This document shows positions 25,138-35,097 of a stretch of 57,716 nt of DNA, in pieces. Under the pieces are notes generated by a model. The model did no database searches, was not told where the DNA came from, and worked only from the letters and a program-made list of their open reading frames with translations. The DNA is taken from positions 1 through 57,716 of the forward strand of contig DZCQ01000004.1 in the NCBI GenBank assembly GCA_022730285.1, in the 5' to 3' direction. Source of the stretch: Flavobacterium psychrophilum (GTDB lineage: Bacteria > Bacteroidota > Bacteroidia > Flavobacteriales > Flavobacteriaceae). The translations under genes were made by a program, and so were the position numbers. How positions within the stretch are numbered: the stretch's first letter is position 1; each line of letters starts with the position of its first letter.

Positions 25138-26240
25138 CAACTCTTTCTCGCATATTCGGTTTAGATTTTATAAGAGCTACTGCGATTGTATTTGTCTTAT
25201 TTTCTCATATTTACTATTTAATAGGCAGTGCTAATCCTACCTTGATTTCATTTAGTGGGCTGTTTGGATTTGCTGGTGTAGAATTATTTTTTGTGCTAAG
25301 TGGTTATTTAATAGGCACTATACTGCTTCGGGATTTTTTAGACACAAACTATTCATTATCCAGTTTTTTTACATTTATAAAAAGGCGTTGGTTTAGAACC
25401 TTACCTAATTACTATTTGATATTATTAGTAAATATTGGCATTACACTATATTTGGGTTATCCCATAAAAAATTTAGAGTTGTATTTTATTTTTTTACAAA
25501 ACTTTAATACTTATTCCATTACCTTTTTTACAGAATCTTGGAGTTTGTCTGTAGAAGAATGGACATACATACTGTTCCCTATCACACTGCTAGTAGCATT
25601 TTTTTTTACTAAAATCCCCAAAAAGCATCTTTTTATATTCACCATTTTATCCTTAATAATTATAGCACATATATTAAGATATATTGCATTTCAAAAATAT
25701 AGCATAACCTCAATGGAAATATGGAATGTAACCATAAAATCGGTGGTGATATATAGATATGATACCATTTTATGGGGAGGAATTTTAGCCTGGATACATT
25801 GGTATTACCCACATTTTTTGTACCAATACAAAACCTATGCTTTAATTGTGGCAGTTCACTTATTTCTACTACAATTTATTATTTTAAATGTTTTAGGAAT
25901 AAGTATTAATACCAATGGAATCTATTTTATTGTCTTTTATTTTACATTATCTTCCCTTATCTTTTTTTTAGCATTACCCTATTTTATCTTTTGGAAACAG
26001 AATAAAACAAAAATAAGTAGCATCGTTACTTTTGTGAGCAAAACTTCTTATGCAGCATATTTAGTGCATTATAGTATTGTTAGCGTTGTTTTAAAAAACA
26101 TACTGTATAGTTACAACTTAAAATTATCAAATTTAGTAATAATACTAATTTATCTTATAGCAACTTTTGCAATATCTTTTATAATATATGCTTTTTTCGA
26201 AAAACCAATTACAATGCTTAGGGATAAAACTAGCAAATAG
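25128..26240 (+). CDS. Membrane acyltransferase, OafA/YrhL family (acyltransferase 3)
   Basis: A 370-aa integral membrane protein with about 10 transmembrane helices of the acyltransferase-3 family (PF01757), which O-acetylates or acylates surface sugars and lipids. Diagnostic elements are the start GLDFIRATAIVFVLFSHIYY with the conserved His27 in helix 1, GVELFFVLSGYLIGTILL in helix 2, RRWFRTLPNYYL with the conserved Arg, and SWSLSVEEWTYILFPI. It lacks the extra SGNH domain of longer members. The ATG at 25128 starts just before the conserved block; an upstream alternative codon at 25101 is not needed. It is divergent from the PHM-like gene. The acceptor is unknown. Confidence 0.9.
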   Translation: MQTTTLSRIFGLDFIRATAIVFVLFSHIYYLIGSANPTLISFSGLFGFAGVELFFVLSGYLIGTILLRDFLDTNYSLSSFFTFIKRRWFRTLPNYYLILLVNIGITLYLGYPIKNLELYFIFLQNFNTYSITFFTESWSLSVEEWTYILFPITLLVAFFFTKIPKKHLFIFTILSLIIIAHILRYIAFQKYSITSMEIWNVTIKSVVIYRYDTILWGGILAWIHWYYPHFLYQYKTYALIVAVHLFLLQFIILNVLGISINTNGIYFIVFYFTLSSLIFFLALPYFIFWKQNKTKISSIVTFVSKTSYAAYLVHYSIVSVVLKNILYSYNLKLSNLVIILIYLIATFAISFIIYAFFEKPITMLRDKTSK

Positions 26241-26365
26241 TCAAAAAAAAACTTTTAAATTAAAATATTGATAAAATTATACTACCAAAAATAGATTTAT
26301 GACAAAAGAGTTTGTGTAACTAATCTAAAATAAATAAAAATTACAAAAATAGACTTCAAATTTCG

Positions 26366-26373
26366 TAAATTTG
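26366..26373 (+). promoter_or_regulatory. Candidate -7 box of the aconitase gene
   Basis: TAAATTTG fits TAnnTTTG, 31 nt before the ATG at 26405. No clear -33 TTG. The rest of 26241-26404 is AT-rich and featureless. Confidence 0.55.
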
Positions 26374-26404
26374 CAATACTAATTTTCTAAAAACAATTAT
26401 TATT

Positions 26405-28669
26405 ATGGCTTTTGATATCGAAATGATTAAAAAAGTTTATGGCACTATGGTTGAACGTGTGGATAAAGCACGTGAACTAGTTGGTCGTCCATTAACACTT
26501 TCTGAAAAGATTTTATATTCTCATTTATGGGAAGGAACACCCTCTCAAGCTTTTTCAAGAGGAAAAGATTATGTTGATTTCGCTCCAGATAGAGTTGCTT
26601 GCCAAGATGCAACAGCTCAAATGGCATTATTGCAATTTATGCACGCTGGAAAGAAAACAGTTGCTGTTCCAACAACTGTTCACTGTGACCACTTAATCCA
26701 AGCAAAAGTTGGTGCTACAACCGATTTAGCTGTAGCAAATTCACAATCGAAAGAAGTTTTTGATTTCCTTTCTTCTGTTTCTAATAAATATGGAATTGGT
26801 TTTTGGAAACCAGGTTCAGGAATTATCCACCAAATTGTTTTAGAAAATTATGCATTTCCTGGAGGAATGATGATTGGTACCGATTCACACACTGTAAACG
26901 CTGGTGGATTAGGTATGTTAGCCATTGGTGTTGGTGGTGCTGATGCGGTTGATGTAATGTCAGGAATGTACTGGGAATTGAAATTTCCTAAGCTTATTGG
27001 AGTTAAATTGACAGGAAAATTAAATGGCTGGACAGCTCCAAAAGACGTGATTTTAAAAGTGGCAGATATTCTTACTGTAAAAGGTGGAACTGGTGCTATT
27101 GTTGAATATTTTGGTGAAGGTGCCACCAATATGTCATGTACAGGAAAAGGTACAATCTGTAACATGGGTGCCGAAATTGGAGCAACAACTTCAACTTTTG
27201 GTTATGATGATTCCATGAGAAGATATTTAGCAGCCACAGGTCGTCAAGATGTGGTTGATGCTGCCGATAAAGTAGCCGATTATTTAACAGGTGATGCCGA
27301 AGTTTATGCTGATCCAAATAAATATTTTGACCAAGTTATCGAAATTAATTTATCAGAGTTAGAACCACATATCAATGGACCATTTACACCAGATAGAGGA
27401 ACACCTGTTTCTAAAATGAAAGAAGAAGCGGCTAAAAATGAGTGGCCTCTTAAAGTGGAATGGGGATTAATTGGTTCATGTACCAACTCCTCTTACGAAG
27501 ATATGGCTCGTGCGGCTTCTATTGTAGAACAAGCTGTTGCTCACGGAATTACTCCAAAAGCAGAATTCGGAATTAATCCAGGTTCTGAACAAATTCGTTA
27601 TACCATTGAAAGAGACGGAATCATTGCAACTTTCGAAAAAATGGGAACAAAAGTATTTACCAATGCTTGTGGACCTTGTATCGGGCAATGGGATAGAGCA
27701 GGAGCAGACAAAGAAGAAAAAAATACTATTGTTCACTCGTTCAACAGAAACTTCTCTAAACGAGCTGACGGAAATCCAAATACACATGCTTTTGTAACTT
27801 CTCCAGAAATGGTAGCAGCATTGGCAATTTCAGGTGATTTATCTTTCAATCCAATTACAGATTATTTGTTAAATGATAATGGTGAAAAAGTAAAATTCAC
27901 ACCACCGTTTGGAGAAGAATTACCAAAAAGAGGTTTTGATGTTGATGACAATGGTTTTCAAGCACCAGCTGCAGATGGAAGTGGAATTCAAGTAGCGGTT
28001 TCTAAAACTTCTGACCGTTTGCAACTTTTAGCACCATTTGATGCTTGGGATGGAAAAAATATTTCAGGAGCAAAACTTTTAATAAAAGCGTTCGGAAAAT
28101 GTACAACCGACCATATTTCTATGGCTGGACCATGGTTACGTTTCCGTGGACATTTAGATAATATTTCTAATAATATGTTGATTGGTGCTGTAAATGCTTA
28201 TAATCAAGAAGCTAATAAAGTTAAAAACCAACTGACTGGTGAGTATGCTGCTGTTCCTGCTGTGGCAAGAGCTTACAAAGCGGCTGGTGTTCCATCTATT
28301 GTTGTTGGTGATCAAAACTATGGTGAAGGTTCTTCACGTGAGCATGCAGCGATGGAGCCACGTTTCTTAGGTGTAAAAGCGGTTTTAGTTAAATCGTTTG
28401 CTCGTATTCACGAAACGAATTTGAAAAAACAAGGTATGTTGGCATTAACTTTTGCTAACGAAGCTGATTATGATAAAATTCAAGAAAATGATACTATCAA
28501 TTTCTTAGATTTAACAGAATTTGCACCTGGAAAACCATTAACATTAGAATTTGTTCACAGTGATAGTTCAAAAGATATAATTTTAGCAAATCACACTTAC
28601 AATGAAAGTCAAATTGGTTGGTTTGTAGCGGGTTCTGCCTTAAACTTAATAGCAACAGACAACAATTAA
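26405..28669 (+). CDS. Aconitate hydratase (mitochondrial-type AcnA)
   Basis: This 754-aa TCA-cycle enzyme interconverts citrate and isocitrate through a 4Fe-4S cluster. The cluster cysteines are in [11 protein letters not shown] and [12 protein letters not shown]. The active-site blocks [40 protein letters not shown] with the catalytic Ser, and [16 protein letters not shown] are present. Length and N-terminus match the mitochondrial-type aconitase common in Bacteroidota. Its codon choice (many GGT, GCT, GTT and CGT) is visibly less AT-rich than that of its neighbours, which may reflect high expression. It is flanked by its own -7 box and terminator, so it is a single-gene unit. Confidence 0.97.
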   Translation: MAFDIEMIKKVYGTMVERVDKARELVGRPLTLSEKILYSHLWEGTPSQAFSRGKDYVDFAPDRVACQDATAQMALLQFMHAGKKTVAVPTTVHCDHLIQAKVGATTDLAVANSQSKEVFDFLSSVSNKYGIGFWKPGSGIIHQIVLENYAFPGGMMIGTDSHTVNAGGLGMLAIGVGGADAVDVMSGMYWELKFPKLIGVKLTGKLNGWTAPKDVILKVADILTVKGGTGAIVEYFGEGATNMSCTGKGTICNMGAEIGATTSTFGYDDSMRRYLAATGRQDVVDAADKVADYLTGDAEVYADPNKYFDQVIEINLSELEPHINGPFTPDRGTPVSKMKEEAAKNEWPLKVEWGLIGSCTNSSYEDMARAASIVEQAVAHGITPKAEFGINPGSEQIRYTIERDGIIATFEKMGTKVFTNACGPCIGQWDRAGADKEEKNTIVHSFNRNFSKRADGNPNTHAFVTSPEMVAALAISGDLSFNPITDYLLNDNGEKVKFTPPFGEELPKRGFDVDDNGFQAPAADGSGIQVAVSKTSDRLQLLAPFDAWDGKNISGAKLLIKAFGKCTTDHISMAGPWLRFRGHLDNISNNMLIGAVNAYNQEANKVKNQLTGEYAAVPAVARAYKAAGVPSIVVGDQNYGEGSSREHAAMEPRFLGVKAVLVKSFARIHETNLKKQGMLALTFANEADYDKIQENDTINFLDLTEFAPGKPLTLEFVHSDSSKDIILANHTYNESQIGWFVAGSALNLIATDNN

Positions 28670-28688
28670 CACTTCTTCTCTTAAAATT

Positions 28689-28726
28689 AAAAACTCGATA
28701 AAATTAAAATTATCGAGTTTTTTTTT
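28689..28726 (+). terminator. Terminator after aconitase
   Basis: Stem AACTCGATAA (28692-28701) / TTATCGAGTT (28710-28719), extended by A-T pairs, with an 8-nt loop and a T-run to 28726. Confidence 0.9.
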
Positions 28727-28810
28727 GTTAAATATTCCTTAAAAATAGTAACAATAACGTTCTATAAGAACTAATGTTTGTAAGACTTAAAAAACTAATC
28801 TAAAAAAATC

Positions 28811-31192
28811 ATGAGATTCAAATTATTACTTTTTTGCATTATAGGGACAATTGCAAATTTACAAGCACAAAACAATACTAATTCTGGAAGCATTTTAGGC
28901 AAAATTATAGATAAAAAAACAAACGAACCCATACCATATGCAACTATCACAGTTCGAGAAGATAGTAAAGTAATAACAGGAGGAATTACTAAAGAAAATG
29001 GTAGTTTTGTGATAAATAATTTACCTGCTAAAACTATTACGATAGAAATATTGTTTATGGGGTATCAAAAATATGAGAAAAGCATAACTCTTTCGGACGA
29101 AAATAAAACTTTAAATTTAAAAACCATTTTTCTTACAGAAGAAACAACGCAACTTGGTGAAGTTACTGTTGTAAAAGAAAAATCAACGATTGAACAAAAA
29201 ATTGATCGAAAAATAATAAATATTGGTAAGGATTTAATCTCTGCGGGGGCAACTGCTGGAGAAATCATGAACAATATTCCATCGGTTACAGTAGATCCAC
29301 AAACCAATGCAATTAGCTTGCGTGGAAATGAAAATGTAAAAATATTAATAGACGGAAAGCCAACAACTATGACTTCGGCTCAAGTTTTACAACAAATTCC
29401 TTCCGCATCTATCAAGCAAATTGAATTAATAACAAATCCATCGGCTAAATATAACCCTGAGGGAATGAGTGGCATTATAAACATTGTTTTACATAAAAAT
29501 GCAAAAATAGGGTTTAATGGAAGTGTTAATACTGGTGTTACATTTGCAAAAAGCCCAAAAATTAATTCCTCATTCGATTTAAATTATAGAACTGGAAAAA
29601 TAAATGTTTTTGGAAACTATGGTTTTAATCACGGAAAAAATGCGAATGGTGGTTTCATAAATAGTTTTGAAAGCAATAACAATAATGTTCAAAATTTTGT
29701 TTTTGGCAATAAAAACAATTCTCATTTAGGGAAAATAGGGTTAGATTTTTATGCAAATAGTAAAAACACCTTATCATTTTACACCATACAAAATAGATTT
29801 TTTAGTGATGGATTCGGAAGCACACAAGTAAACTATTTAACTGGAACAAACCCTAATTCCTTCCAAATATTTAACAATCAGAATAAAAGCACCACGCAAA
29901 CTTATAATTTAGATTTTAAACATGATTTTAAAAAAGAAGGGCACAATTTAGAATTTGAACTAAATTACACAAATGAGGATTCGCCAGAAAACGCCTATTT
30001 TGAAAATTTATTTCCAAGTAGTTCTTATACTAACCAAGTAGAAACATTAGGGAAAAATACTATCCTAAACGTAGATTATACCAACCCACTAACAGAGACT
30101 ACAAAACTAGAATTAGGAATGGAAAGCCGTGTAGAAACAACAAATAACAGCTTTAATGTAAATAATTATTATAATTCAGCATTTGATTATAAGAGAGAAA
30201 TATACTCAGCTTATGGAACATACGGAAAGCAATTAGGTAAATGGAGTTTGCAAGCAGGAGCAAGAGTTGAACAATATAATGCAAAAGCTAATTTTAAAAA
30301 AATAAGCACTGCAGATCAATCTTTTAAAGATGAAATTCTAACTATCTATCCGTCTGCATTTGCAACATATACCCCAAATGAAACAAACTCCTTTAATTTA
30401 AATTATTCTAGACGTGTAGATAGACCTAGCATTGGTCAAGTAAATCCAATTAGAGAATGGAGTACACCTACAATCACATCGGTAGGGAATGCAAGCTTAA
30501 TACCACAATTCACCAACTCATTTGAAATAAATTACACCAGAAAATGGAATATAGGCAGCATTACTTCGGGGGTTTTCTACAGGAAAATTAATAACGAAAT
30601 TACCCGAGTTGTTTACACCGATCCTAATGATGCAACAAAACAAATTTTAACTTACTCTAATTTTGAAGATAATAATGCTTATGGTATTGAACTGTCTGGA
30701 AATTTAGATATTACAAAATGGTGGAGTGTCAATTTTGGGTTAGATACTTACTTCAAAAAGGTAAAAGGAACTATTGAAAACACACCATATACCTTTGAAT
30801 ATACACAAGTAGATGCTTCTAATTTTAATGCTAGAATGAATCATAGTTTTAAATTAACAAAAGACTTTAGATTGCAATGGTTTACAATGTATAGAGGACA
30901 AGATGTTAGTTTACAATTTACCCGTAAACCAATGTGGAAAACAGATTTAGGAGCGAGTTTAAATGTATTAAAAGGCAAAGGAACACTAAGTATCCGATCT
31001 AGCGACATATTCAATTCGATGAAATTTGAATTTGAAGGAGATAAACCATATACTTCCATTGGACAATTTAATTGGGAAAGTCAATCTATCTATGTTGGCC
31101 TTAATTACAAATTTGGAAGTACTAAAAATAAAGCTATTCAACGAAAGCAAAGAGACAATAATGAAACCCAAGGAAGTGGTGGATTGCTATAA
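28811..31192 (+). CDS. TonB-dependent outer-membrane beta-barrel protein (OMP_b-brl_3 type)
   Basis: This 793-aa outer-membrane receptor has a signal peptide (MRFKLLLFCIIGTIANLQAQ), a CarboxypepD_reg-like domain (about 26-110, GSILGKIIDKKTNEPIPYAT), and a plug domain with DLISAGATAGEIMNNIPSVT, ISLRGNENVKILIDGKPTT and IELITNPSAKYNPEGMSGII. A 14-stranded-type barrel follows (NSFNLNYSRRVDRPSIGQVN) up to YVGLNYKFG. The RRVDRPS block is characteristic of the outer-membrane beta-barrel family 3, usually not paired with SusD. The C-terminal tail after the last strand is basic and Gln/Asn-rich. Substrate unknown. A small palindrome GTTCT-ATA-AGAAC lies in the leader (28759-28771). Confidence 0.9.
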   Translation: MRFKLLLFCIIGTIANLQAQNNTNSGSILGKIIDKKTNEPIPYATITVREDSKVITGGITKENGSFVINNLPAKTITIEILFMGYQKYEKSITLSDENKTLNLKTIFLTEETTQLGEVTVVKEKSTIEQKIDRKIINIGKDLISAGATAGEIMNNIPSVTVDPQTNAISLRGNENVKILIDGKPTTMTSAQVLQQIPSASIKQIELITNPSAKYNPEGMSGIINIVLHKNAKIGFNGSVNTGVTFAKSPKINSSFDLNYRTGKINVFGNYGFNHGKNANGGFINSFESNNNNVQNFVFGNKNNSHLGKIGLDFYANSKNTLSFYTIQNRFFSDGFGSTQVNYLTGTNPNSFQIFNNQNKSTTQTYNLDFKHDFKKEGHNLEFELNYTNEDSPENAYFENLFPSSSYTNQVETLGKNTILNVDYTNPLTETTKLELGMESRVETTNNSFNVNNYYNSAFDYKREIYSAYGTYGKQLGKWSLQAGARVEQYNAKANFKKISTADQSFKDEILTIYPSAFATYTPNETNSFNLNYSRRVDRPSIGQVNPIREWSTPTITSVGNASLIPQFTNSFEINYTRKWNIGSITSGVFYRKINNEITRVVYTDPNDATKQILTYSNFEDNNAYGIELSGNLDITKWWSVNFGLDTYFKKVKGTIENTPYTFEYTQVDASNFNARMNHSFKLTKDFRLQWFTMYRGQDVSLQFTRKPMWKTDLGASLNVLKGKGTLSIRSSDIFNSMKFEFEGDKPYTSIGQFNWESQSIYVGLNYKFGSTKNKAIQRKQRDNNETQGSGGLL

Positions 31193-31271
31193 ACTATTTC
31201 TGATTCAAAACGAAGAGTACAAATATTGTTTCTGTGTTTTTATAGCATAGCTAATCAAAAATGATTTATTA

Positions 31272-31309
31272 AAAAAAACCTCGCTAAATGATATTTGCGA
31301 GGCTTTTTT
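31272..31309 (+). terminator. Terminator after the second TonB receptor
   Basis: Stem CCTCGC(T)AAAT (31279-31289) / ATTTGCGAGG (31293-31302) with a one-base bulge, then T-run 31304-31309. It ends ten bases before the SusD-like remnant. Confidence 0.85.
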
Positions 31310-31319
31310 ATTCTTTTTT

Positions 31320-31720
31320 TTATAAATCCAACCAAACTTTACTGGCAATTATGGCTTGTTTATTTTGGCTATAATTTACAGGATTTGTATTTGCTTCAGA
31401 GGATGGATACTGCTCTTCTTACCCACTGCCCTACATTTATGGCTGGTGCATTTGTTGGAAGTGTTAGTCCAGGAAAAACTGTAGTAGAAAAATTATATCT
31501 TCTAAGGTCATTAAAAGATTCCGTAGTTAAAAATTGAGCGCTATTTTTCTCTCTCATTATATTTTTAAGTGCAAACCAGCCATGCCAAGATTGATAGAAG
31601 AATCTGCAAGATATGCCGCTTTGTTAGTATCAGAGATTTCTAGTTTGTCCATATTAGCACTTATTCCATTAAGATATGCAGTGTTTCCTAACCAGTTGTA
31701 AGGTACTTGTTGTTGATCCT
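31320..31720 (-). pseudogene. SusD/RagB-family C-terminal remnant, frameshifted and 5'-truncated
   Basis: Translating the minus strand gives three pieces in successive frames. Piece 1 (31718 to 31557) reads PYNWLGNTAYLNGISANMDK followed by DTNKAAYLADSSINLGMAGL and stops. Piece 2 (about 31565 to 31390) continues as MREKNSAQFLTTESFNDLRR, then YNFSTTVFPGLTLPTNAP and QWVRRA. Piece 3 ends as YPSSEANTNPVNYSQNKQAI with VWLDL and a TAA at 31320-31322. Joined, this is the C-terminal portion of a SusD_2-type outer-membrane lipoprotein (the LESFNDLRR and YP.SE.NTNP blocks). At least two frameshifts and loss of the first several hundred residues make it non-functional. The truncation ends at the terminator of the neighbouring T9SS gene. 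No SusC gene remains nearby. Together with two terminators this accounts for the whole 31193-31784 gap. Confidence 0.75.
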
Positions 31721-31734
31721 TCCTTTTTTTTAAC

Positions 31735-31766
31735 AAAAAAAAGGAGCTTTTATAGCTCCTTTTTTT
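31735..31766 (-). terminator. Terminator after the T9SS propeller gene (bidirectional)
   Basis: Stem AAAAAAAGGAGCT (31736-31748) / AGCTCCTTTTTTT (31754-31766), loop TTTAT, T-run on the minus strand. It starts 19 nt past the stop at 31785. Confidence 0.9.
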
Positions 31767-31784
31767 AAATAAAAAATTATATTA

Positions 31785-34700
31785 TTATTTAATTAAAACT
31801 TTTTCTGTGTATTGTAAATTTTTTCCAGAAAGTTTAACTATGTACATTCCTGATTGCAAACTGTCAAGATTTATTACTTTTTCTGTAGAGAAATCTACAT
31901 TCGATTGTTCCAAAACCAATCTTCCGTTTAAATCTACAACTTGCAAGGTAACATTTCCATCATATTTGCTAATTTGAATTTTCAACTCTCCTTCAGATGG
32001 ATTTGGGTATAAAGTAACATTATTATTATTTACAAATTCTTCTTTAGATAAAATTGCACTGGTAAGCATACCTGAAAAAATTCCTCTTCCATAAGTTGCT
32101 GCAAATACAGTATTATCATTTCTTAAATCTAAATCGGTAACTTTTACATTACGCATTCCGTTATAAGACTGTCTCCAATGTGGTGCAGCTGTTGCGAAAT
32201 CGTTAGTGAACCAAACTCCTAATTCCGTTCCAATTGCAACTTCATTTGTATTTAGAGGATTTAAAAGTATGGATTTTACAGGAATATCTGGAAAATCGCC
32301 TTCTTTATTTTGCCAAGTTGCACCAGAATCTGAAGAATACCAAATACTAACTACCCCATAATTATGCATGGTTACAAAAATTTGAGTTTCATTCATTCCA
32401 TATTCAACATCCGATATACTCCCTACAAAACTTGGACCAGTAATATCAGACCATGCATGGCTATTTGTATTTGCATTTGTAACTCTTAGCAATTTACCTA
32501 ATCTAGTTCCAACCAAAAGTGTTGTAGAAGCTGTAGTGTATTTAGATACTGCAAAAGCCGTTGGAGGACTTGTTAGTAAAGCATTTGTAATTGTTGCTTT
32601 ACCCAATATTCCTGTTAATCCAACATTAACGTAGCGTCTTATTTGATATGTTGTTCCTGTGCTATAATCAGAATATAAAATATCAAGACTAGAATCTAAA
32701 ACCATAGGACATATAAAAGCTCCATTCTCTGCACTTTCGCTATTAATTTGCTTAACAGCACCCCCAATGATACGTCTGTTTATATTTCCATTATATACAT
32801 AATTAGAAATATAATATTTATTTGCACCTTGGTCAAACATCGTATAGGCACCATCTCCACCTTGACTTTCCACACTAGCATTTTGCCCAGCTCCTACACC
32901 TCCAAAGTATTGTGTTCCATTATCTTGAGCACCAGCTGCAAAGTAATCTCCAGAAAGGTTACCACCTGTTGCACCTGTTGGAGCAACACCAACGCTATAA
33001 AATTGTGTTACATTAAAACCAGTATTTCTGGAGGTAGTATTTGTACCACCATCACCTGAATAATAAACACCACCATCATTCCCAAATACTAATTTAGAAC
33101 TATTTCCATTAGCAAAGGCCAATCCATGCTGATCAGAATGAACCTCCTGGTATCCAAAACCACCATACCAGTGGCTTAATTGCGTCCAGTTTGTTCCTGA
33201 ATTTGTAGATTTGAATAAATCAATTCCTCCCGTATAAACAGTATTATCGTTTGCAGGATCTACTTCTAACATTAAGTCATAAAATGCTTGTCCACGAGCA
33301 AAATCAGTAGCAGGGATAGAGCTATCCGCATCTACTGGCAGTGGCATATCTGTTGTATTTGTAAAACCATCTGTTGTAGATTTCATAGTTACACCACCAG
33401 CTATTTCTGCTAGGACATATAATTTATCTGGAGTTGTAGAAGATATAGCAATTTGAGTTCTATCACCGCCAGGCACAATATATTTTTCAGTAAAATTAAC
33501 CCCATCCATGGAAGAGTAAATGGTTCCACCACCATCTCCATATACACGGCTACTTGTAGTAGCTACCCAAATTTTGTTATCGCTACCAATAGCAATATCA
33601 TTAGGGCTACGCTTATTACCAGCACTTGTTGCAGGTAAGAAAATTTCTGTCCAGTTGGCTCCATCATCTACGGACTTGTATAACCCGAAAGCAGGTCCTC
33701 CTAGATAAGTAGTAGCATTTGCAGCGCTATAAAAGGTGTCTCCTCCTGCTACATAAATTTCCGAAACACCAGCATTATTTCTTATCTTTATATCATTAAC
33801 ATGCTGTAAACCTGGAACTAACAATCCTGTAAAACTATTTGGCGCAGCAGGATTTAATGTCACATTAACAGATCCTGAACCAAGATTAGATTCTAATAAA
33901 TCTCCATCTGCTTTAGAAATCATAACAGAAGGAATTGTAATGGTAGTAGATGTTCCTCCCATAGGTACTGGAGTGCCATCAACATTATTCATCATAATTA
34001 CTGCAATAGCTCCAGCATCTTGTGCATTTTGAACTTTTACGGTAAAATTACAAGAACCCCTTCTAATCAACGCAATTTTACCAGAAAGTGCTGTGCCATT
34101 TACTGCAGCGGTACAGCCGTCACTTGTAGGAGCAGTGTCATCTACAATTAATACAATATCACTAGTAATTGCGGTTGTAATTGCAGTACCAAAATTCGCT
34201 GGATTTGTAGGATAACATGGATAATCTCCTGCTATTCCGATAGGTGTATTTACAGTAACATTTGTGGAAGATTGAAACGTAGTAGCCCCATTAACACCTC
34301 CAAAAACTTTTGCCCAAGTTACTCCCTCATCTGCAGATTTCCAAACACCATCTCCATTCACATCTCCTCCCACATAAGATTCTCCTGTTCCTACATAAAG
34401 AATATTAGAATTGTTAGGGTCTCTGGTAATGCAAGAAACATTTAAATTCTCAGGAATATTTACTCTAGTCCAAGCAGAGTTAGGATTGCTTATGTTTGTG
34501 TTTTTCCATAAACCACCACTTACTCCTGCAGCAATAACAGTTTCGTTAGTAGCATCGCTTAAAAGAAATAGTAATGCACGGGTACGTCCTCCAACATTAT
34601 TAGGACCTCTTTCTACCCACATATTATCTGTAGCATCTCCAGGTATTCTTCCTGATGTCAATTCACGAGCTCTTTCTGCTTCCAACTTTTTACGTAAAAT

Positions 34701-35000
34701 GGCTATATTTTCTGGTGTGGGTCTTCCAAGAGCTGGATTCATGGTTAGCTCCCATTCTTGCTCGTAATATTTATTGGGAGGAATACCCATCGATTTCCTT
34801 TCTTGTTTAGACAATTTGAGAGTCTTTTTAAAAGGAGTATTTGCTAAATATTTAGCATGTTGCTTACGCAAGACTTTTGTTTTTTTGCTTGGTTTTTCCT
34901 TTTTAGCAGTTTTAATAACAGAACTCTCTGAAACTGACTGAGAAAAACTAGAAAAAACAACTGTTAGTAAAAATAACAGTAAAAGTAAATTCTTTTTCAT
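31785..35000 (-). CDS. T9SS type A-sorted beta-propeller protein with PA-domain insert
   Basis: A 1071-aa secreted protein. A signal peptide (MKKNLLLLLFLLTVVFSSFS) and a basic linker rich in Lys (28-75) come first. BNR/sortilin-like propeller blades begin at about 127 (MWVERGPNNVGGRTRALLF, GVSGGLWKNTN, ILYVGTGESYVGGDVNGDGV) and resume after residue 395 to about 980 (YKSVDDGANWTEIF, YSGDGGTNTTSRNTGF). A protease-associated (PA) domain interrupts the propeller at about 250-385 (LIRRGSCNFTVKVQNAQDAG). The last 80 residues are a type A sorting domain (VTLYPNPSEGELKIQIS ... YTEKVLIK), so it is exported through the T9SS and probably anchored at the surface or released. No protease or glycosidase catalytic motif is evident. 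Likely a surface-binding or scaffold protein. Confidence 0.85.
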   Translation of the reverse strand: MKKNLLLLLFLLTVVFSSFSQSVSESSVIKTAKKEKPSKKTKVLRKQHAKYLANTPFKKTLKLSKQERKSMGIPPNKYYEQEWELTMNPALGRPTPENIAILRKKLEAERARELTSGRIPGDATDNMWVERGPNNVGGRTRALLFLLSDATNETVIAAGVSGGLWKNTNISNPNSAWTRVNIPENLNVSCITRDPNNSNILYVGTGESYVGGDVNGDGVWKSADEGVTWAKVFGGVNGATTFQSSTNVTVNTPIGIAGDYPCYPTNPANFGTAITTAITSDIVLIVDDTAPTSDGCTAAVNGTALSGKIALIRRGSCNFTVKVQNAQDAGAIAVIMMNNVDGTPVPMGGTSTTITIPSVMISKADGDLLESNLGSGSVNVTLNPAAPNSFTGLLVPGLQHVNDIKIRNNAGVSEIYVAGGDTFYSAANATTYLGGPAFGLYKSVDDGANWTEIFLPATSAGNKRSPNDIAIGSDNKIWVATTSSRVYGDGGGTIYSSMDGVNFTEKYIVPGGDRTQIAISSTTPDKLYVLAEIAGGVTMKSTTDGFTNTTDMPLPVDADSSIPATDFARGQAFYDLMLEVDPANDNTVYTGGIDLFKSTNSGTNWTQLSHWYGGFGYQEVHSDQHGLAFANGNSSKLVFGNDGGVYYSGDGGTNTTSRNTGFNVTQFYSVGVAPTGATGGNLSGDYFAAGAQDNGTQYFGGVGAGQNASVESQGGDGAYTMFDQGANKYYISNYVYNGNINRRIIGGAVKQINSESAENGAFICPMVLDSSLDILYSDYSTGTTYQIRRYVNVGLTGILGKATITNALLTSPPTAFAVSKYTTASTTLLVGTRLGKLLRVTNANTNSHAWSDITGPSFVGSISDVEYGMNETQIFVTMHNYGVVSIWYSSDSGATWQNKEGDFPDIPVKSILLNPLNTNEVAIGTELGVWFTNDFATAAPHWRQSYNGMRNVKVTDLDLRNDNTVFAATYGRGIFSGMLTSAILSKEEFVNNNNVTLYPNPSEGELKIQISKYDGNVTLQVVDLNGRLVLEQSNVDFSTEKVINLDSLQSGMYIVKLSGKNLQYTEKVLIK

Positions 35001-35097
35001 AGGTTAATTTTAAGTTAAAAAAAATAGTGTGTGTAAATATAAAGTTTTTTCTAAATAAAAACACATTTTTTAACTTAAAATTAAAAATTTAACAATT

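Noticed and set aside
27096..27787. Minus-strand ORFs of 60-105 codons within the aconitase gene
   Set aside because: They are antisense to conserved aconitase motifs and show no independent features.
31295..31537. 80-codon plus-strand ORF after the second TonB receptor
   Set aside because: It starts within a terminator and is antisense to the SusD-like remnant, which has the recognisable protein signal.
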